From: J027 sp034437655
GTDB lineage: Bacteria; Chloroflexota; Anaerolineae; Aggregatilineales; J027
Direction: 5' to 3'
Assembly: GCA_034437655.1 (NCBI GenBank)
Contig: DAOTTU010000012.1
Coordinates: forward strand, 52,591-116,590
DNA: 64,000 bases
The translations under genes were made by a program, and so were the position numbers. A model generated the notes under the pieces. That model made no database searches. It saw nothing but the letters and a program-made list of their open reading frames with translations, and was not told where the DNA came from. Below, in pieces: positions 8,788 through 17,528 of this stretch (positions are counted from its first letter, which is position 1; each line of letters opens with the position of its first letter).

Positions 8788-8823
8788 AAAAGAGGCACGG
8801 TCCGCGCACCGTACCTCTTTTTT
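8788..8823. terminator. Bidirectional hairpin terminator between convergent genes
   Basis: AAAAGAGGCACGGT (8788-8801) pairs with ACCGTACCTCTTTT (8808-8821) with one mismatch, followed by T residues on the plus strand and TTTT on the minus strand. It can end both the PA14/SH3 transcript and the opposing lipoprotein-MFS-ligase operon. Confidence 0.75.
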
Positions 8824-8854
8824 AGTATTTGTTATCTGACTTGTAACCCAGCAC

Positions 8855-10030
8855 CTATTCCCAGGCGCGTTGATCGACAATGATGTCTGGTTGGTCAAGT
8901 GCTTCCACGACTTCGATGTCGTTCACTGATAGGCGTGCGGCTTGCTGCAAGGCGGCCTGTACGATCTCGGTATTGACCTCACCAGACGACAACACCTTAA
9001 GCGCAACCATATCGCGTGCCCCGTCGCGTGTGATGATTGCTTGCAGCTTTTCGACCCCCGGCACGTTATTGGCTACGAAATTGAGCTGATTGGGGTGCAA
9101 GAACATGCCGCGTACCTTCACGGCCTCGCCGCTCCGCCCAACCAGACCAAACAAACGCCCCGTACCCGGAATCATCACACCCATGTCACCTGTGCCAAAG
9201 CGCAGCAGCGGATAGGTGCTATCAAATTTGGTGACGACAATTTCGCCCGGGGTGCCTTCTTCGACACGTTGACCAGTGTCGGGATCAACCAACTCCACAA
9301 TTTGATTTTGCGGGAAGTCGAAGCCTTCTTCGCCGTGAAGCTGGTAGGCAATCACACCCAGATCAGCGGTAGCGTAGGCCTGACCTGTTTCCAGGCCATA
9401 GTCACCTTCAAATTTCGCCTTGAGTGAGGGCGGATAGGGCTCTGCGCTGAAGAAGGCCTTTTGCAGCTTGAGCGCTTCACGCGGCACGCCCATTTCAGTA
9501 GCTTTGTCGAGAATGATAGAGAGAAAGCTCGGGGTCCCGACGTACCCTGTCACACCGAGGTCCAACATCACCTTAACGTGGACTTCGGTATTACCCGGGC
9601 CGAGGGGTACTACGGTTGCGCCAGCACGCTTCAAGGCATCATCAAATAGCAAGCCGGCCGGCACCATATGATACAAAAAGGCGTTGATAACGATGTCACT
9701 TGCGTCAAAACCGGCTGCTTCAAGTGTAACAGTGGCGTCATCGAGCAGGGCTTCGGTGCCGGGGCCGTGCGGGTCATAGATGGGGCCGGGGGAAATATAA
9801 ATGCGTTCGAGCTTTTCGAGTGGGACAGCCAACCAGCCGCCAAATGGCAGGTTGTTTTGCTGCATAGACGAAAACTCATCCTTGCTGATGATCGGTAGCT
9901 TTGTCAGGTCGTCAACTGTGGTGACATCGGCGGGGGAAAGGCCGGCATTGTCGAACAGAGCTTTCACGGCGGGTGCATTGTCATAGGCGTATTGCAGATG
10001 GTCGCGTAGGCGTTGGTTCTGGTCAGTCAT
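8855..10030 (-). CDS. PaaK-like adenylate-forming enzyme (phenylacetate-CoA ligase family)
   Basis: The 391-residue protein matches the phenylacetate-CoA ligase branch of adenylate-forming enzymes. It has an N-terminal YAYDNAPAVKALFDNAG segment, LPIISKDEF, a central YVGTPSFL, an AEPYPPSL segment, LLRFGTGDMG (ATP ribose contact) and VKVRGMFLHP at the hinge to the C-terminal lid. The ATP phosphate loop, normally a Thr/Ser/Gly-rich SSGTTG, is degenerate (YISPGPIYDP). The family activates a carboxylic acid as an acyl-adenylate and usually transfers it to CoA; the acid is unknown here. It is the last gene of a leftward operon, 17 bases after the MFS transporter, so its product may be a precursor of the molecule exported. 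Confidence 0.85.
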   Translation of the reverse strand: MTDQNQRLRDHLQYAYDNAPAVKALFDNAGLSPADVTTVDDLTKLPIISKDEFSSMQQNNLPFGGWLAVPLEKLERIYISPGPIYDPHGPGTEALLDDATVTLEAAGFDASDIVINAFLYHMVPAGLLFDDALKRAGATVVPLGPGNTEVHVKVMLDLGVTGYVGTPSFLSIILDKATEMGVPREALKLQKAFFSAEPYPPSLKAKFEGDYGLETGQAYATADLGVIAYQLHGEEGFDFPQNQIVELVDPDTGQRVEEGTPGEIVVTKFDSTYPLLRFGTGDMGVMIPGTGRLFGLVGRSGEAVKVRGMFLHPNQLNFVANNVPGVEKLQAIITRDGARDMVALKVLSSGEVNTEIVQAALQQAARLSVNDIEVVEALDQPDIIVDQRAWE

Positions 10031-10047
10031 GATTGTGGGTGAACTCC

Positions 10048-11811
10048 TTAGACTTCAGCAGGGGAAGATGAAATGCTGCGGCGGTCTTTATATGTGCTGG
10101 TGGTATTGGTTGTGTTGCGCTGGGGCTGCACTTGCCCACCACGCAAATTCCAGGCCGCCAGTAACGCCAGGAAACTGATCGCCGCGCCAATCAAGAATAA
10201 CTCATTGATCTGTGCAACGGTAGCTTCCACGTATGCGTCCTGCCGAGCGTCCACCGAATCGAATGTCCCAAGCTCAGAAATACGTTGCTCAACGCGATAG
10301 AGCGCGTAAGCCGTGATACCGGGGATAGCAAGCGTCATGCCGATCAAGCGTAGAATGAGTACCAGCGCTGCCGAGACACCGCGTTCACCTTCATCGACTT
10401 CGTTGATAAGCGCGGTGGCCACTGGCGAAACCGTCAACCCGAGCCCCACACCGACGATCATCATCTGTCCGGCCATAATCCATTCGGAAATCTCAGATGT
10501 CCATGTCAGGCTACACAGGATAAAGCCAAACGTGGCCAACGCCATGCCGGTGACAGTTACGTCACGATAACCGAACCGATCACTGAGCCACCCGCCCGGC
10601 ACCGCCGCCAGCGCCATCGGCACCGTTAGCCCCGAAAGCACTAATCCTGCGATCAATGCCGCTGTTTCGAAAGCAGCTTGTTCTGTGGAATCGGCCCGCA
10701 GGTTGATAACCAGCGGTACACTCACCAGCGCCAACGCCAGCACAAAACCGACACAGAAATTGGTAAAGCCAGACGCGCTATAGTTGCGGCGCAAGAACAT
10801 CCTGAGGTTAATCAACGGTGACCTGGTGTACAGTTCCCACACGATGAACCCCACGAAGGACGCTGCTGCTAAGCCCAGTACCGGCCACATATACCCGGCG
10901 GGCCCGTCATTGGTGGTGCCGCTGGTAATGTCAATGGCTTCACCACCAAACGCCGACGCCGGGCTCAAGGCGTTGATACCGATACTGACTGAGATTAGCG
11001 CGACTGAGATCAAGACAACCCCGAGATAGTCAAAGCGGCCGGTGGCATAGCGTTTGCGGAAACGTTGCCCACGCAGCGCAAACAATGCCCCGCCCAGCGC
11101 AATCAGGCTAAAGGGAATATTGAGTACAAAGAGCGTTCGCCAGCTAGGGGTAGCAACCGTCAGGCCGAGGCTTGACAGTGCGTCGGCAATATCAGTCCCA
11201 AATTCACCGAAGAATTTCACCATCGCGCCGCCATATAAATGGCCTAGCACCCAGCCGGAAGTGTCAATCGCACCGACGAAGCCGAGCGGCTTGGCCCGTT
11301 GGTTTTTGGGGAACATATCACTGACGACGGCCATCGTCACGGGCACAACCGCGCCAGCCCCAAAGGCCTGCACTGTTCGACCCAGAATAATCATGTACAG
11401 TTCGCGCATTTCTGGGGGTGGGGGAATATGGGTGTCGGGGTTGGGGTAGAAATAGCGGTAGACATCCAGGTATAGGTCAGCCGGCCAGGTGTGGGCGATG
11501 GATACAAACCACGCGCCAAACACAAAAATCAGCAGGCTGACAACATAAACCCAGCGGCGTCCGATCATGTCTGAGATGCGCCCCATAAAGGTCATGCTGA
11601 TGGTGTAAGCGATGAGGTAGGCGCTGACCATCCATGAGGCGTCATCCAGGCGTGTTTCGATAGGTAATTTCAGTTGATTGATGATTTCCGGCAAAATAGC
11701 CGACACAATCGTCAGGTCCAAAGACCCAATGAAGACTGGCAAGCATAACACTGCCAGAATAATCCACCGTCCGCGTACCGGGGTGTCTTCGGTTGGTTGG
11801 TTATGACTCAT
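10048..11811 (-). CDS. MFS transporter, 14-helix DHA2 (EmrB/QacA/P55-like) family
   Basis: The 587-residue protein has about 14 hydrophobic helices. Helix 1 carries the family pattern LDLTIVSAILPEI, motif A is GRISDMIGRR after helix 2, and a GWVLGHLYGG segment fills the motif C region. These transporters couple proton influx to export. The loop between helices 3 and 4 is enlarged by about 30 residues with proline-rich sequence (NPDTHIPPPPEMR). The gene lies 52 bases after an LprG/LppX-type lipoprotein gene. In mycobacteria LprG and the DHA2 transporter P55 (Rv1410c) form an operon that moves triacylated lipids to the outer envelope. By that precedent lipid export is more likely than simple drug efflux, which is the default label for this family. 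Confidence 0.9.
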   Translation of the reverse strand: MSHNQPTEDTPVRGRWIILAVLCLPVFIGSLDLTIVSAILPEIINQLKLPIETRLDDASWMVSAYLIAYTISMTFMGRISDMIGRRWVYVVSLLIFVFGAWFVSIAHTWPADLYLDVYRYFYPNPDTHIPPPPEMRELYMIILGRTVQAFGAGAVVPVTMAVVSDMFPKNQRAKPLGFVGAIDTSGWVLGHLYGGAMVKFFGEFGTDIADALSSLGLTVATPSWRTLFVLNIPFSLIALGGALFALRGQRFRKRYATGRFDYLGVVLISVALISVSIGINALSPASAFGGEAIDITSGTTNDGPAGYMWPVLGLAAASFVGFIVWELYTRSPLINLRMFLRRNYSASGFTNFCVGFVLALALVSVPLVINLRADSTEQAAFETAALIAGLVLSGLTVPMALAAVPGGWLSDRFGYRDVTVTGMALATFGFILCSLTWTSEISEWIMAGQMMIVGVGLGLTVSPVATALINEVDEGERGVSAALVLILRLIGMTLAIPGITAYALYRVEQRISELGTFDSVDARQDAYVEATVAQINELFLIGAAISFLALLAAWNLRGGQVQPQRNTTNTTSTYKDRRSISSSPAEV

Positions 11812-11863
11812 AGATGGAAACCACTTTCAACTGAACGAAAACATGAATTAGACAGGTAGCTAC

Positions 11864-12625
11864 TCAAGAAGCGTCGCCAGTCTCGGGTTCATTGATGACG
11901 TAGTTCTGATTATAGCCACGGAACTCAATTTCCCACGTCTTTGAGAGGTCTTCTTCGGCCTCTGGTGGCGATGGTTCTTGCAGCTCAATAAAGGCGACAC
12001 GGTTGGTCTCATCGCGGCGAATGTACACATCGGTGGTAATCATACCTGTGGTAGTTGCCATCAACCCCACTGTCACCGAGTTGAGGCGTTCGGCCGGTAC
12101 TTGCCCGCGAATATGATGCACCCGGATACCATCACGTTCTTCGTTGCCAATAAATTCAGCATTTTCCATACTGCGCAACGCACTCCCAATCCCGGCGTCT
12201 TCTGATTGAAGGTCGGCCGGCTGAAAATCTGGTACAAGTGTTAGCTCCTCCCAGTTGCCACCGGTGATGAGTGATTGCTGAAAGTACTGACGGTTATCAA
12301 CGCCAATGATTTCGGCTTTCTGTGTGCTGGCATCTAATGAAACGCTTAGTTCTGCTTGCACTGCGTTAGGGCTGACAAATGTTGCAGTGGCATCGTTTAG
12401 CGTGATGTCTACCATTTCGAAGCCTTCGAATTCAAAGCGTGTCGGTGCGCCAGACTGCCGCAACACAAATTGAAAAGACGCTGCGTTGTCAAGTTCGTCA
12501 GCAGCAGCGGTCAGCAGCGCGTCAACGTCTTCGGGGGCGTCGTTGTCATCGTCATCGCCATTTCCACAGGCAACTAACATCGGTACCAGAATAGCCAGCA
12601 GTAGCAATAGCCATGCTCGTTTCAT
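11864..12625 (-). CDS. LppX/LprAFG-family lipoprotein
   Basis: The 253-residue product has a signal peptide ending in the lipobox LVAC, with Cys20 as the lipidated residue, then a short acidic linker (GNGDDDDND). The mature domain begins with a helix (VDALLTAAADELDNAASFQF) and continues as a beta-sheet with DITLNDATATFVSP, GVDNRQYFQ, VHHIRGQVPAERL and TTDVYIRRDETNRV. This order of elements matches the LprG/LppX fold, which has a hydrophobic cavity for acyl chains. It would sit on the outer face of the membrane and hand lipid to or from the MFS transporter encoded next. AAGGA lies about five bases before the ATG, and a TATAAT on the minus strand at 12683-12688 may be its -10 box. It is the first gene of the operon. 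Confidence 0.75.
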   Translation of the reverse strand: MKRAWLLLLLAILVPMLVACGNGDDDDNDAPEDVDALLTAAADELDNAASFQFVLRQSGAPTRFEFEGFEMVDITLNDATATFVSPNAVQAELSVSLDASTQKAEIIGVDNRQYFQQSLITGGNWEELTLVPDFQPADLQSEDAGIGSALRSMENAEFIGNEERDGIRVHHIRGQVPAERLNSVTVGLMATTTGMITTDVYIRRDETNRVAFIELQEPSPPEAEEDLSKTWEIEFRGYNQNYVINEPETGDAS

Positions 12626-12711
12626 TATTCCTTCTTTCCTCGTCTGTGTTTGTTCGACACACTATATCATCACTACGTAAAAATTATATGATCGTTGCCG
12701 ACTAAAGAACG

Positions 12712-12738
12712 AAAAAGAGCCACATTCAGGCTCCTTTT
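12712..12738 (-). terminator. Terminator after the cupin gene
   Basis: On the minus strand, AAAAGGAGCC and GGCTCTTTTTC form a hairpin with one mismatch and a T tract. It lies between the cupin stop codon and the lipoprotein gene promoter. Confidence 0.6.
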
Positions 12739-12784
12739 ATCCTACGCTTTTTTAGTTGTAATGCGAATCGGCTATGAGTACTGG

Positions 12785-13135
12785 TTAACGTGCTGTACTG
12801 ACTGAACGTCGTGCTGGTGTACCTTCAAGGCAAGTGGCACCATTGTTACCAACGGTTACGCTATGCCGTACACCGCGTGCAATGTCAATACGGTCCCCAA
12901 TGCGAAGTTTGACACGTTCGCGATGGTCCGGCAAGATCACCTCGACGCTGCCACTTACACAATACAGTGACTTGGCGAAACCATGACTGCGTACCCCATA
13001 GCGATAATTGGCATGTTGTGTCCACTTAAAGGCCCGCAGGCCGTGGTTTTCAAGGTTGTGTTTCAGCAATTCGAGTGTTGGGTGTTGCCCCCCACGCCAA
13101 CGAACTACGCGAAATGCTTTTTGTGAATTACGCAT
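12785..13135 (-). CDS. Small cupin-fold protein
   Basis: The 116-residue protein contains a single cupin barrel in its second half: HGFAKSLYCVSGSVEVILPD corresponds to cupin motif 1 and GDRIDIARGVRHSVTVGNNG to motif 2. Few of the usual metal-binding residues are visible (one His before the first strand, one in RHSV), so metal binding is uncertain. The first 45 residues (FRVVRWRGGQHPTLELLK) look helical and basic. The start at 13135 is chosen because GGAGAAAG lies a few bases upstream; a TTG at 13153 would place that ribosome site inside the gene. A terminator follows. The ligand is unknown. Confidence 0.7.
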   Translation of the reverse strand: MRNSQKAFRVVRWRGGQHPTLELLKHNLENHGLRAFKWTQHANYRYGVRSHGFAKSLYCVSGSVEVILPDHRERVKLRIGDRIDIARGVRHSVTVGNNGATCLEGTPARRSVSTAR

Positions 13136-13223
13136 AAACTTTCTCCACAGCAATGCTTTGCTTGTCTGTGCGGTTGCTACCAGACTCTAGTTAAATGTGT
13201 AAAATATATTTTGTCAATAGGAA

Positions 13224-13670
13224 TCAGAGCTTCTTATGCAACATCCATGCTGGCTCATTGATGTAGATGACCTCACCACGATGGTTTTCATAGCTCCATT
13301 GGCCCGCGTCTTCCCCATAGACCTCATACCCCAACCGCTCATATAGACGCCGTGCCTTCTGGTTATCTTTCGCCGTTGAAAGCACCGCCCACTGATACCC
13401 GGACTGTACCAGCACCATTTCAGCATAACGCAACAGTCGCGACCCAATCCCCATACCGCGCATATGGGCAATTACGCGCACCGAATAGATGTAGGCGCTG
13501 CGTTTACGCTGGGAGCTGGGCATCTTGAGCAGTAAAAAAAGCTGTGCAACTGGGAAGCAATTCATGTCTGCCACCAGCATCAGGCGGCGGCCATGTTGCT
13601 GGTCCCGAAAAGTACGCTGATACACACGCCGAAAATGAGTGTATTCACCATACCATTCTAGCAACGGCAA
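13224..13670 (-). CDS. GNAT-family N-acetyltransferase with unclear start
   Basis: The region encodes a GNAT acetyltransferase: strand 4 and helix 3 carry YSVRVIAHMRGMGIGSRLL with the acetyl-CoA pyrophosphate loop (RGMGIG), and the C-terminal LSTAKDNQKARRLYERLGYE matches motif B. The substrate is unknown. The first canonical start is a TTG at 13670, without a ribosome site. However, the same frame continues upstream as IKIRAARAEDLPLLEWYG, the classical first strand and helix of GNAT proteins, back to the TGA that ends the CCA-adding gene at 13755-13757. There is no ATG, GTG, TTG or CTG in that stretch, so the true start may be non-canonical (ATT, ATC or ATA), or the upstream gene may feed into it. 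Transcription probably continues from the upstream operon. Confidence 0.7.
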   Translation of the reverse strand: MPLLEWYGEYTHFRRVYQRTFRDQQHGRRLMLVADMNCFPVAQLFLLLKMPSSQRKRSAYIYSVRVIAHMRGMGIGSRLLRYAEMVLVQSGYQWAVLSTAKDNQKARRLYERLGYEVYGEDAGQWSYENHRGEVIYINEPAWMLHKKL

Positions 13671-13754
13671 ATCTTCGGCGCGTGCTGCCCGAATCTTAAT
13701 CTGGGTAGAAAGGGTAAAGGTCGTGTTTGGCCCGGAATGAACTATGATGCACTC

Positions 13755-16376
13755 TCACGTGTCCACTGTCTTCAGCAACTGTTGCAGGTACTCTGCTTCG
13801 GACTCCTGATCAACAATCATACCATCAAGCCAGGCGGCACGCATCTCACGCAAAATCATCCCCATGCGGGGCCCCGGTTCGACACCCATCGCACGGAGCT
13901 GGTGGCCGTCGATGCTGGTATCTATATAGCGCCAGCGTGTGATGAAGGCGATGATGCGGGCGCGCAACATGGCACTGGGCAACGCAGCCCACAGCACTAC
14001 CCATCCTGTTGCAGATATAGTGTTCAGGTGTTGAACAATGGCACTGGGGCGTGCGTCCTGGTAGTGCAATAACCAGTGATAGGCGTTACTGGTACGTTGC
14101 AGAAGCTGTACATCTGCGCCTGCGAGCATGAAACGTTGACCCAACTCAGCAAGGGTAGCTTTTGATCGACGGATGACCAGAAGTGCAAAACCAGCCAGTT
14201 GTATGTCGATGTCTTTTTCTTGCCACATGGGCTGCTGGTGTGCATAGTGTAGCGCCATGAAGGCCCCCCGGAACCATTGATCGACCTGAAACGCTGGTGA
14301 TAACTGATCTAAAATGTTCAGTTGTTTCAGCCGCAGGAAAGCACGCAATGGTGACGACTCTTTCAGCAGATGCCATAGTTCATTTTTCAGGCGTTCCCCC
14401 GTAACGCGATCCAGAAACGGCAGAGCATCTTGCAACAAATCTGCTGTTCGACCCTCAATCTGGAAGCCGAAACGCTGTTCAAAGCGAACCGCCCGGATCA
14501 TGCGCGTTGGGTCATCAACGAAGCTCAAACTATGCAGCACCCGTACCAACCCCTGACGGATGTCACGCTGACCGTTGTAATAGTCAATCAGGACGCCGGG
14601 CGGCCCCGGTGCCAGACGCAATGCCATGCTATTGATAGTGAAGTCACGACGATGCAGGTCTTGTTTGATCGAACTCTGGCGGACTGTCGGTAGCACCGTT
14701 GGCTCTCTATAAAATTCGGCACGAGCCGTTGCAAAATCAATGTATTCGGGCCATGCTGCGTTGTATGTGCCGCTGACTTGCGCCGCCACGGTTGCATCCA
14801 AACGCCATTTGGCAGTTCCAAACTGTCGATGAATCCGCAGATCACCGCCATAAGCGCTGCGTAGACCTTCTGCAAAGCTGATTGCATCACTTTCAACCAC
14901 GATGTCTAAGTCGAGGTTTGGCTTGTCTAGCAGTAAATCGCGCACCAAACCGCCGACAAGATAGACGTCGATTTGTTGTTGTTGGGCTTGCTGGCTAATG
15001 GTACGCAACACCGGCCATAGCCCGGCCGGGAGCATCTGTTGTAGTTTGTGGGCTAGCGTTTGGCGTTGCGTATCGGTATGCAGCGGCACTCCCCAGCGGC
15101 GGATGAGGTCTGTGCGCGTGACGATCCCAATCAGATAACCTTTCGCATTAAGCACAGGCATCTGGCCCCATCCGGTATCCATCATGCGCTGGCGTAGGGT
15201 TTCGAGCGAATCATCAGGTATGGCATAAATTGACGTCCCGGCTTCCATAATCTGGTGAACGGGCTGTGCGCTCAGTTGATGATTCATGGCGCGGTCAACA
15301 GCTCGGCGTGTTAACAACCCGGCCAAACGACCATCGCGCAGCACCGGGTACCCTTCATGCCCAGAAATGGTCATCATGTCGGCCGCGGCCGATATGGTCG
15401 CGTCGTAGTCTACTGTTTGAATGGGCCCGGTTGACATTAAATCCGCAACGGTGACACTCGGCACCACCGCCTGGCTGAGATATGCCTTCAAGCGCACCTG
15501 CACATCGTGCAGCGTTGCATCATGGATGAGTGCCGCTGCCGCACGACTATGGCCGCCGCCACCTAACTTCCGCGCCAGGAATCCGACGTCAATCTCATCG
15601 AGAGTACTCCGTGCGACAAGCTGAACATCGCCTTCCATACGCACCAGCAGTAATAGCGCCGTCGGATCATAGAGATTCATCAGGTGATGGGCTATGCGTG
15701 AAATATCTTCGACCTTGTGATCCAGCGTGGCGCTGGCCATCAACATGGTATGTCCGCTAATCTGAATAATTTCAGTCGTCTCGCGGAGAACGTCAACAAT
15801 CTGCCAGTGCTTATCTTCTAACGGATAGCGCAAGAACTCGCGTAGAATATCCATATTTGCGCCTTGTTCTAAAAGCCATGCCGCGGCCCGAATATCGCGT
15901 GCTGTGGTACTGGCATAGGTCAGGTTGCCACAGTCCTCATAAATGCCAAGCATTAGGAGCGTTGCTTCAAGTGGCGCGGGGGTAATCAACTGGCGTTGCA
16001 ACATTTCAACAATGAGCGTTGCTGTTGCGCCGAGAGGTTCAATGGACAGCGTAAAATGCGCGGGGAACTCATGCCGTATCGGGTGATGGTCAACAATATG
16101 GACAGGTGTGTCATCTTGTAGATGGGGGATACGGAAATAGGCCTGTGTATCGACCAGATAGACCGTCTCAGTTTTGGGGAGGTGTTCTACTTCTTCGTAG
16201 GGCACAGCGGGCAGAAGTCTGGCGTAGAGCGTCAAAAAATTGCGGACATTACGTCGCATCCGTTTGGGAAGGACCGGCCGCGCACTGTTGTCTAACAAAA
16301 ACATGCCGAGCAACGCAGCAATAGCGTCGAAATCGGCATTATTGTGGGTATATATCAAGCGTGGTTGCAGATTCAT
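13755..16376 (-). CDS. DHH phosphoesterase - CBS pair - tRNA nucleotidyltransferase (CCA-adding/poly(A) polymerase) fusion
   Basis: The 873-residue protein has four modules. Residues about 1-200 are a DHH phosphoesterase (HNNADFDAIAALLG; IVDHHP). Residues 220-310 are a DHHA1 nucleic-acid-binding domain (GGGGHSRAAA). Residues about 320-445 are two CBS domains, which usually bind adenosine nucleotides. From about 475 comes a class II nucleotidyltransferase head (VYLVGGLVRDLLL, LDLDIVVESD) with RRDFTINSMAL, DDPTRMIRAVRFEQRFGF and a C-terminal RNA-binding helical region. The whole layout is known in several bacteria as a CCA- or A-adding enzyme combined with an exonuclease-like domain, so it probably matures or repairs tRNA 3' ends. 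This suits the tRNA-Val in this window, whose CCA is not encoded. The start overlaps the upstream receiver gene by four bases. Confidence 0.92.
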   Translation of the reverse strand: MNLQPRLIYTHNNADFDAIAALLGMFLLDNSARPVLPKRMRRNVRNFLTLYARLLPAVPYEEVEHLPKTETVYLVDTQAYFRIPHLQDDTPVHIVDHHPIRHEFPAHFTLSIEPLGATATLIVEMLQRQLITPAPLEATLLMLGIYEDCGNLTYASTTARDIRAAAWLLEQGANMDILREFLRYPLEDKHWQIVDVLRETTEIIQISGHTMLMASATLDHKVEDISRIAHHLMNLYDPTALLLLVRMEGDVQLVARSTLDEIDVGFLARKLGGGGHSRAAAALIHDATLHDVQVRLKAYLSQAVVPSVTVADLMSTGPIQTVDYDATISAAADMMTISGHEGYPVLRDGRLAGLLTRRAVDRAMNHQLSAQPVHQIMEAGTSIYAIPDDSLETLRQRMMDTGWGQMPVLNAKGYLIGIVTRTDLIRRWGVPLHTDTQRQTLAHKLQQMLPAGLWPVLRTISQQAQQQQIDVYLVGGLVRDLLLDKPNLDLDIVVESDAISFAEGLRSAYGGDLRIHRQFGTAKWRLDATVAAQVSGTYNAAWPEYIDFATARAEFYREPTVLPTVRQSSIKQDLHRRDFTINSMALRLAPGPPGVLIDYYNGQRDIRQGLVRVLHSLSFVDDPTRMIRAVRFEQRFGFQIEGRTADLLQDALPFLDRVTGERLKNELWHLLKESSPLRAFLRLKQLNILDQLSPAFQVDQWFRGAFMALHYAHQQPMWQEKDIDIQLAGFALLVIRRSKATLAELGQRFMLAGADVQLLQRTSNAYHWLLHYQDARPSAIVQHLNTISATGWVVLWAALPSAMLRARIIAFITRWRYIDTSIDGHQLRAMGVEPGPRMGMILREMRAAWLDGMIVDQESEAEYLQQLLKTVDT

Positions 16377-17038
16377 GAAGGCGTTGGTGGTCGCTTGGGT
16401 TTAACCGGGCCAGTCTTGTCCTGCTGGCTTGAATTGTCGGTGTTAGATTTGTTCTTTTCTTCAGGTGCTGTAGCAGCAGGCTTGCGCTGTGAGGTGGTTT
16501 TTGTCGCCTGTGAAGCAGCACTGGTAGAGGTAGACCGTGTTTTTTCCTGTTTTCTTGTTTCGCTGGATGTTGCGCCATTACCGTTCTGCTTGTGAGGATC
16601 GTCCGCCTTTTCTGCCAGCAGTTCAGCCGTAGAGGGTGAAATTTTAGGGATGGGTAACTCACCTGAATGGCGTTTGGCGTAAAGGTCTTCAATCACGTGG
16701 GTTAGTTGGTCAATATCAATCGGTTTGCGGACAACGAAGTCTGCACCAGCCGCTTTACGACGATCTTCAAGGTCTAGCGAGTCATAGGCGGTTACAAAGA
16801 TGATCGGCAGTTGCTTGAGCTTCTCGTGCCGCCGCATTTGCAAACACAGCTCGAACCCGTCAATGTTGGGCATCATGATATCTAGCAGAGCGACATCAAC
16901 GTCTTCAATTTCGGCAAGCGTGATGGCCTCGCTAGAATTTAATGTCGTCACGGGGTTAAAACCTGTGAGTTCAAGCAGGGTACGCAACAGATCAAGCGTT
17001 CCGATTTCGTCGTCCACAACAAGGACTTTCGTGGTCAT
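16373..17038 (-). CDS. Receiver-domain protein with disordered basic tail
   Basis: Residues 1-120 are a canonical receiver: VLVVDDE, phospho-acceptor Asp in LLDIMMPNIDG, FVTAYD with the switch Thr, and VRKPID with the conserved Lys. The last 100 residues carry no recognisable output domain and are rich in Lys, Ser, Thr, Gln and Pro (QDKTGPVKPKRPPTPS), so they are probably disordered. Such proteins work as phosphate-dependent protein partners. The gene sits between a small membrane-protein gene and the DHH-CBS-CCA gene, whose start it overlaps by four bases (ATGA), so the receiver and RNA enzyme are likely made together. AAAGG precedes the ATG. Confidence 0.88.
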   Translation of the reverse strand: MTTKVLVVDDEIGTLDLLRTLLELTGFNPVTTLNSSEAITLAEIEDVDVALLDIMMPNIDGFELCLQMRRHEKLKQLPIIFVTAYDSLDLEDRRKAAGADFVVRKPIDIDQLTHVIEDLYAKRHSGELPIPKISPSTAELLAEKADDPHKQNGNGATSSETRKQEKTRSTSTSAASQATKTTSQRKPAATAPEEKNKSNTDNSSQQDKTGPVKPKRPPTPS

Positions 17039-17058
17039 AGTGGAGCCTTTCTAAGATG

Positions 17059-17430
17059 CTAAAATAGCAGTGAACCTGCCCGAAAAGCCGCCGCTGAATT
17101 GAAGAAGGCAACAATGCCAAAAGAAAAGGCTGCAATACGGTTATCATTGCCCTGCAAAATTGCATAAACTCCTGGCAGGCTGATGACAAAGTAAAAGGTA
17201 TACAGATAATACACGCTGCGCCCGGCTGGTTCCCCAAACGCCGCCAGCAGCAGTGCTAGCCCGAATACGGCGGCTGCCAACCCGGTGTTGAGCCACATTG
17301 CCCCCCAGAAGTTACCACTGAGAGGAATGCCCTGCCCACCAAGTACTGCTGCATAAACGCCTAAGATCGCACAAAAGAGGATATAAGCGTTCGAAAATCC
17401 ATCTAGCAATACCAGTAAAACGTCTTCCAT
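17059..17430 (-). CDS. Small four-helix membrane protein, function unknown
   Basis: The 123-residue protein is almost entirely hydrophobic with about four transmembrane helices (for example ILFCAILGVYAAVLGG and TGLAAAVFGLALLLAAF) and no conserved motif that I recognise. It is the first gene of the leftward group leading into the receiver protein, which starts 20 bases downstream. Nothing in the sequence indicates a substrate or a partner. Confidence 0.65.
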   Translation of the reverse strand: MEDVLLVLLDGFSNAYILFCAILGVYAAVLGGQGIPLSGNFWGAMWLNTGLAAAVFGLALLLAAFGEPAGRSVYYLYTFYFVISLPGVYAILQGNDNRIAAFSFGIVAFFNSAAAFRAGSLLF

Positions 17431-17528
17431 TGTTGTACGTTCTGTCTCATTCGTTGCATTGTGGATACAGTTAAAGTCGTACCATGTCTAAGTATATCTT
17501 AGCGGATTTTAATTGTGGTTCAATAAAC

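Noticed and set aside
10048..11811. Labelling the MFS transporter simply as a drug-resistance pump
   Set aside because: The neighbouring LprG/LppX-like lipoprotein makes lipid export a better working idea; drug efflux cannot be shown from sequence.
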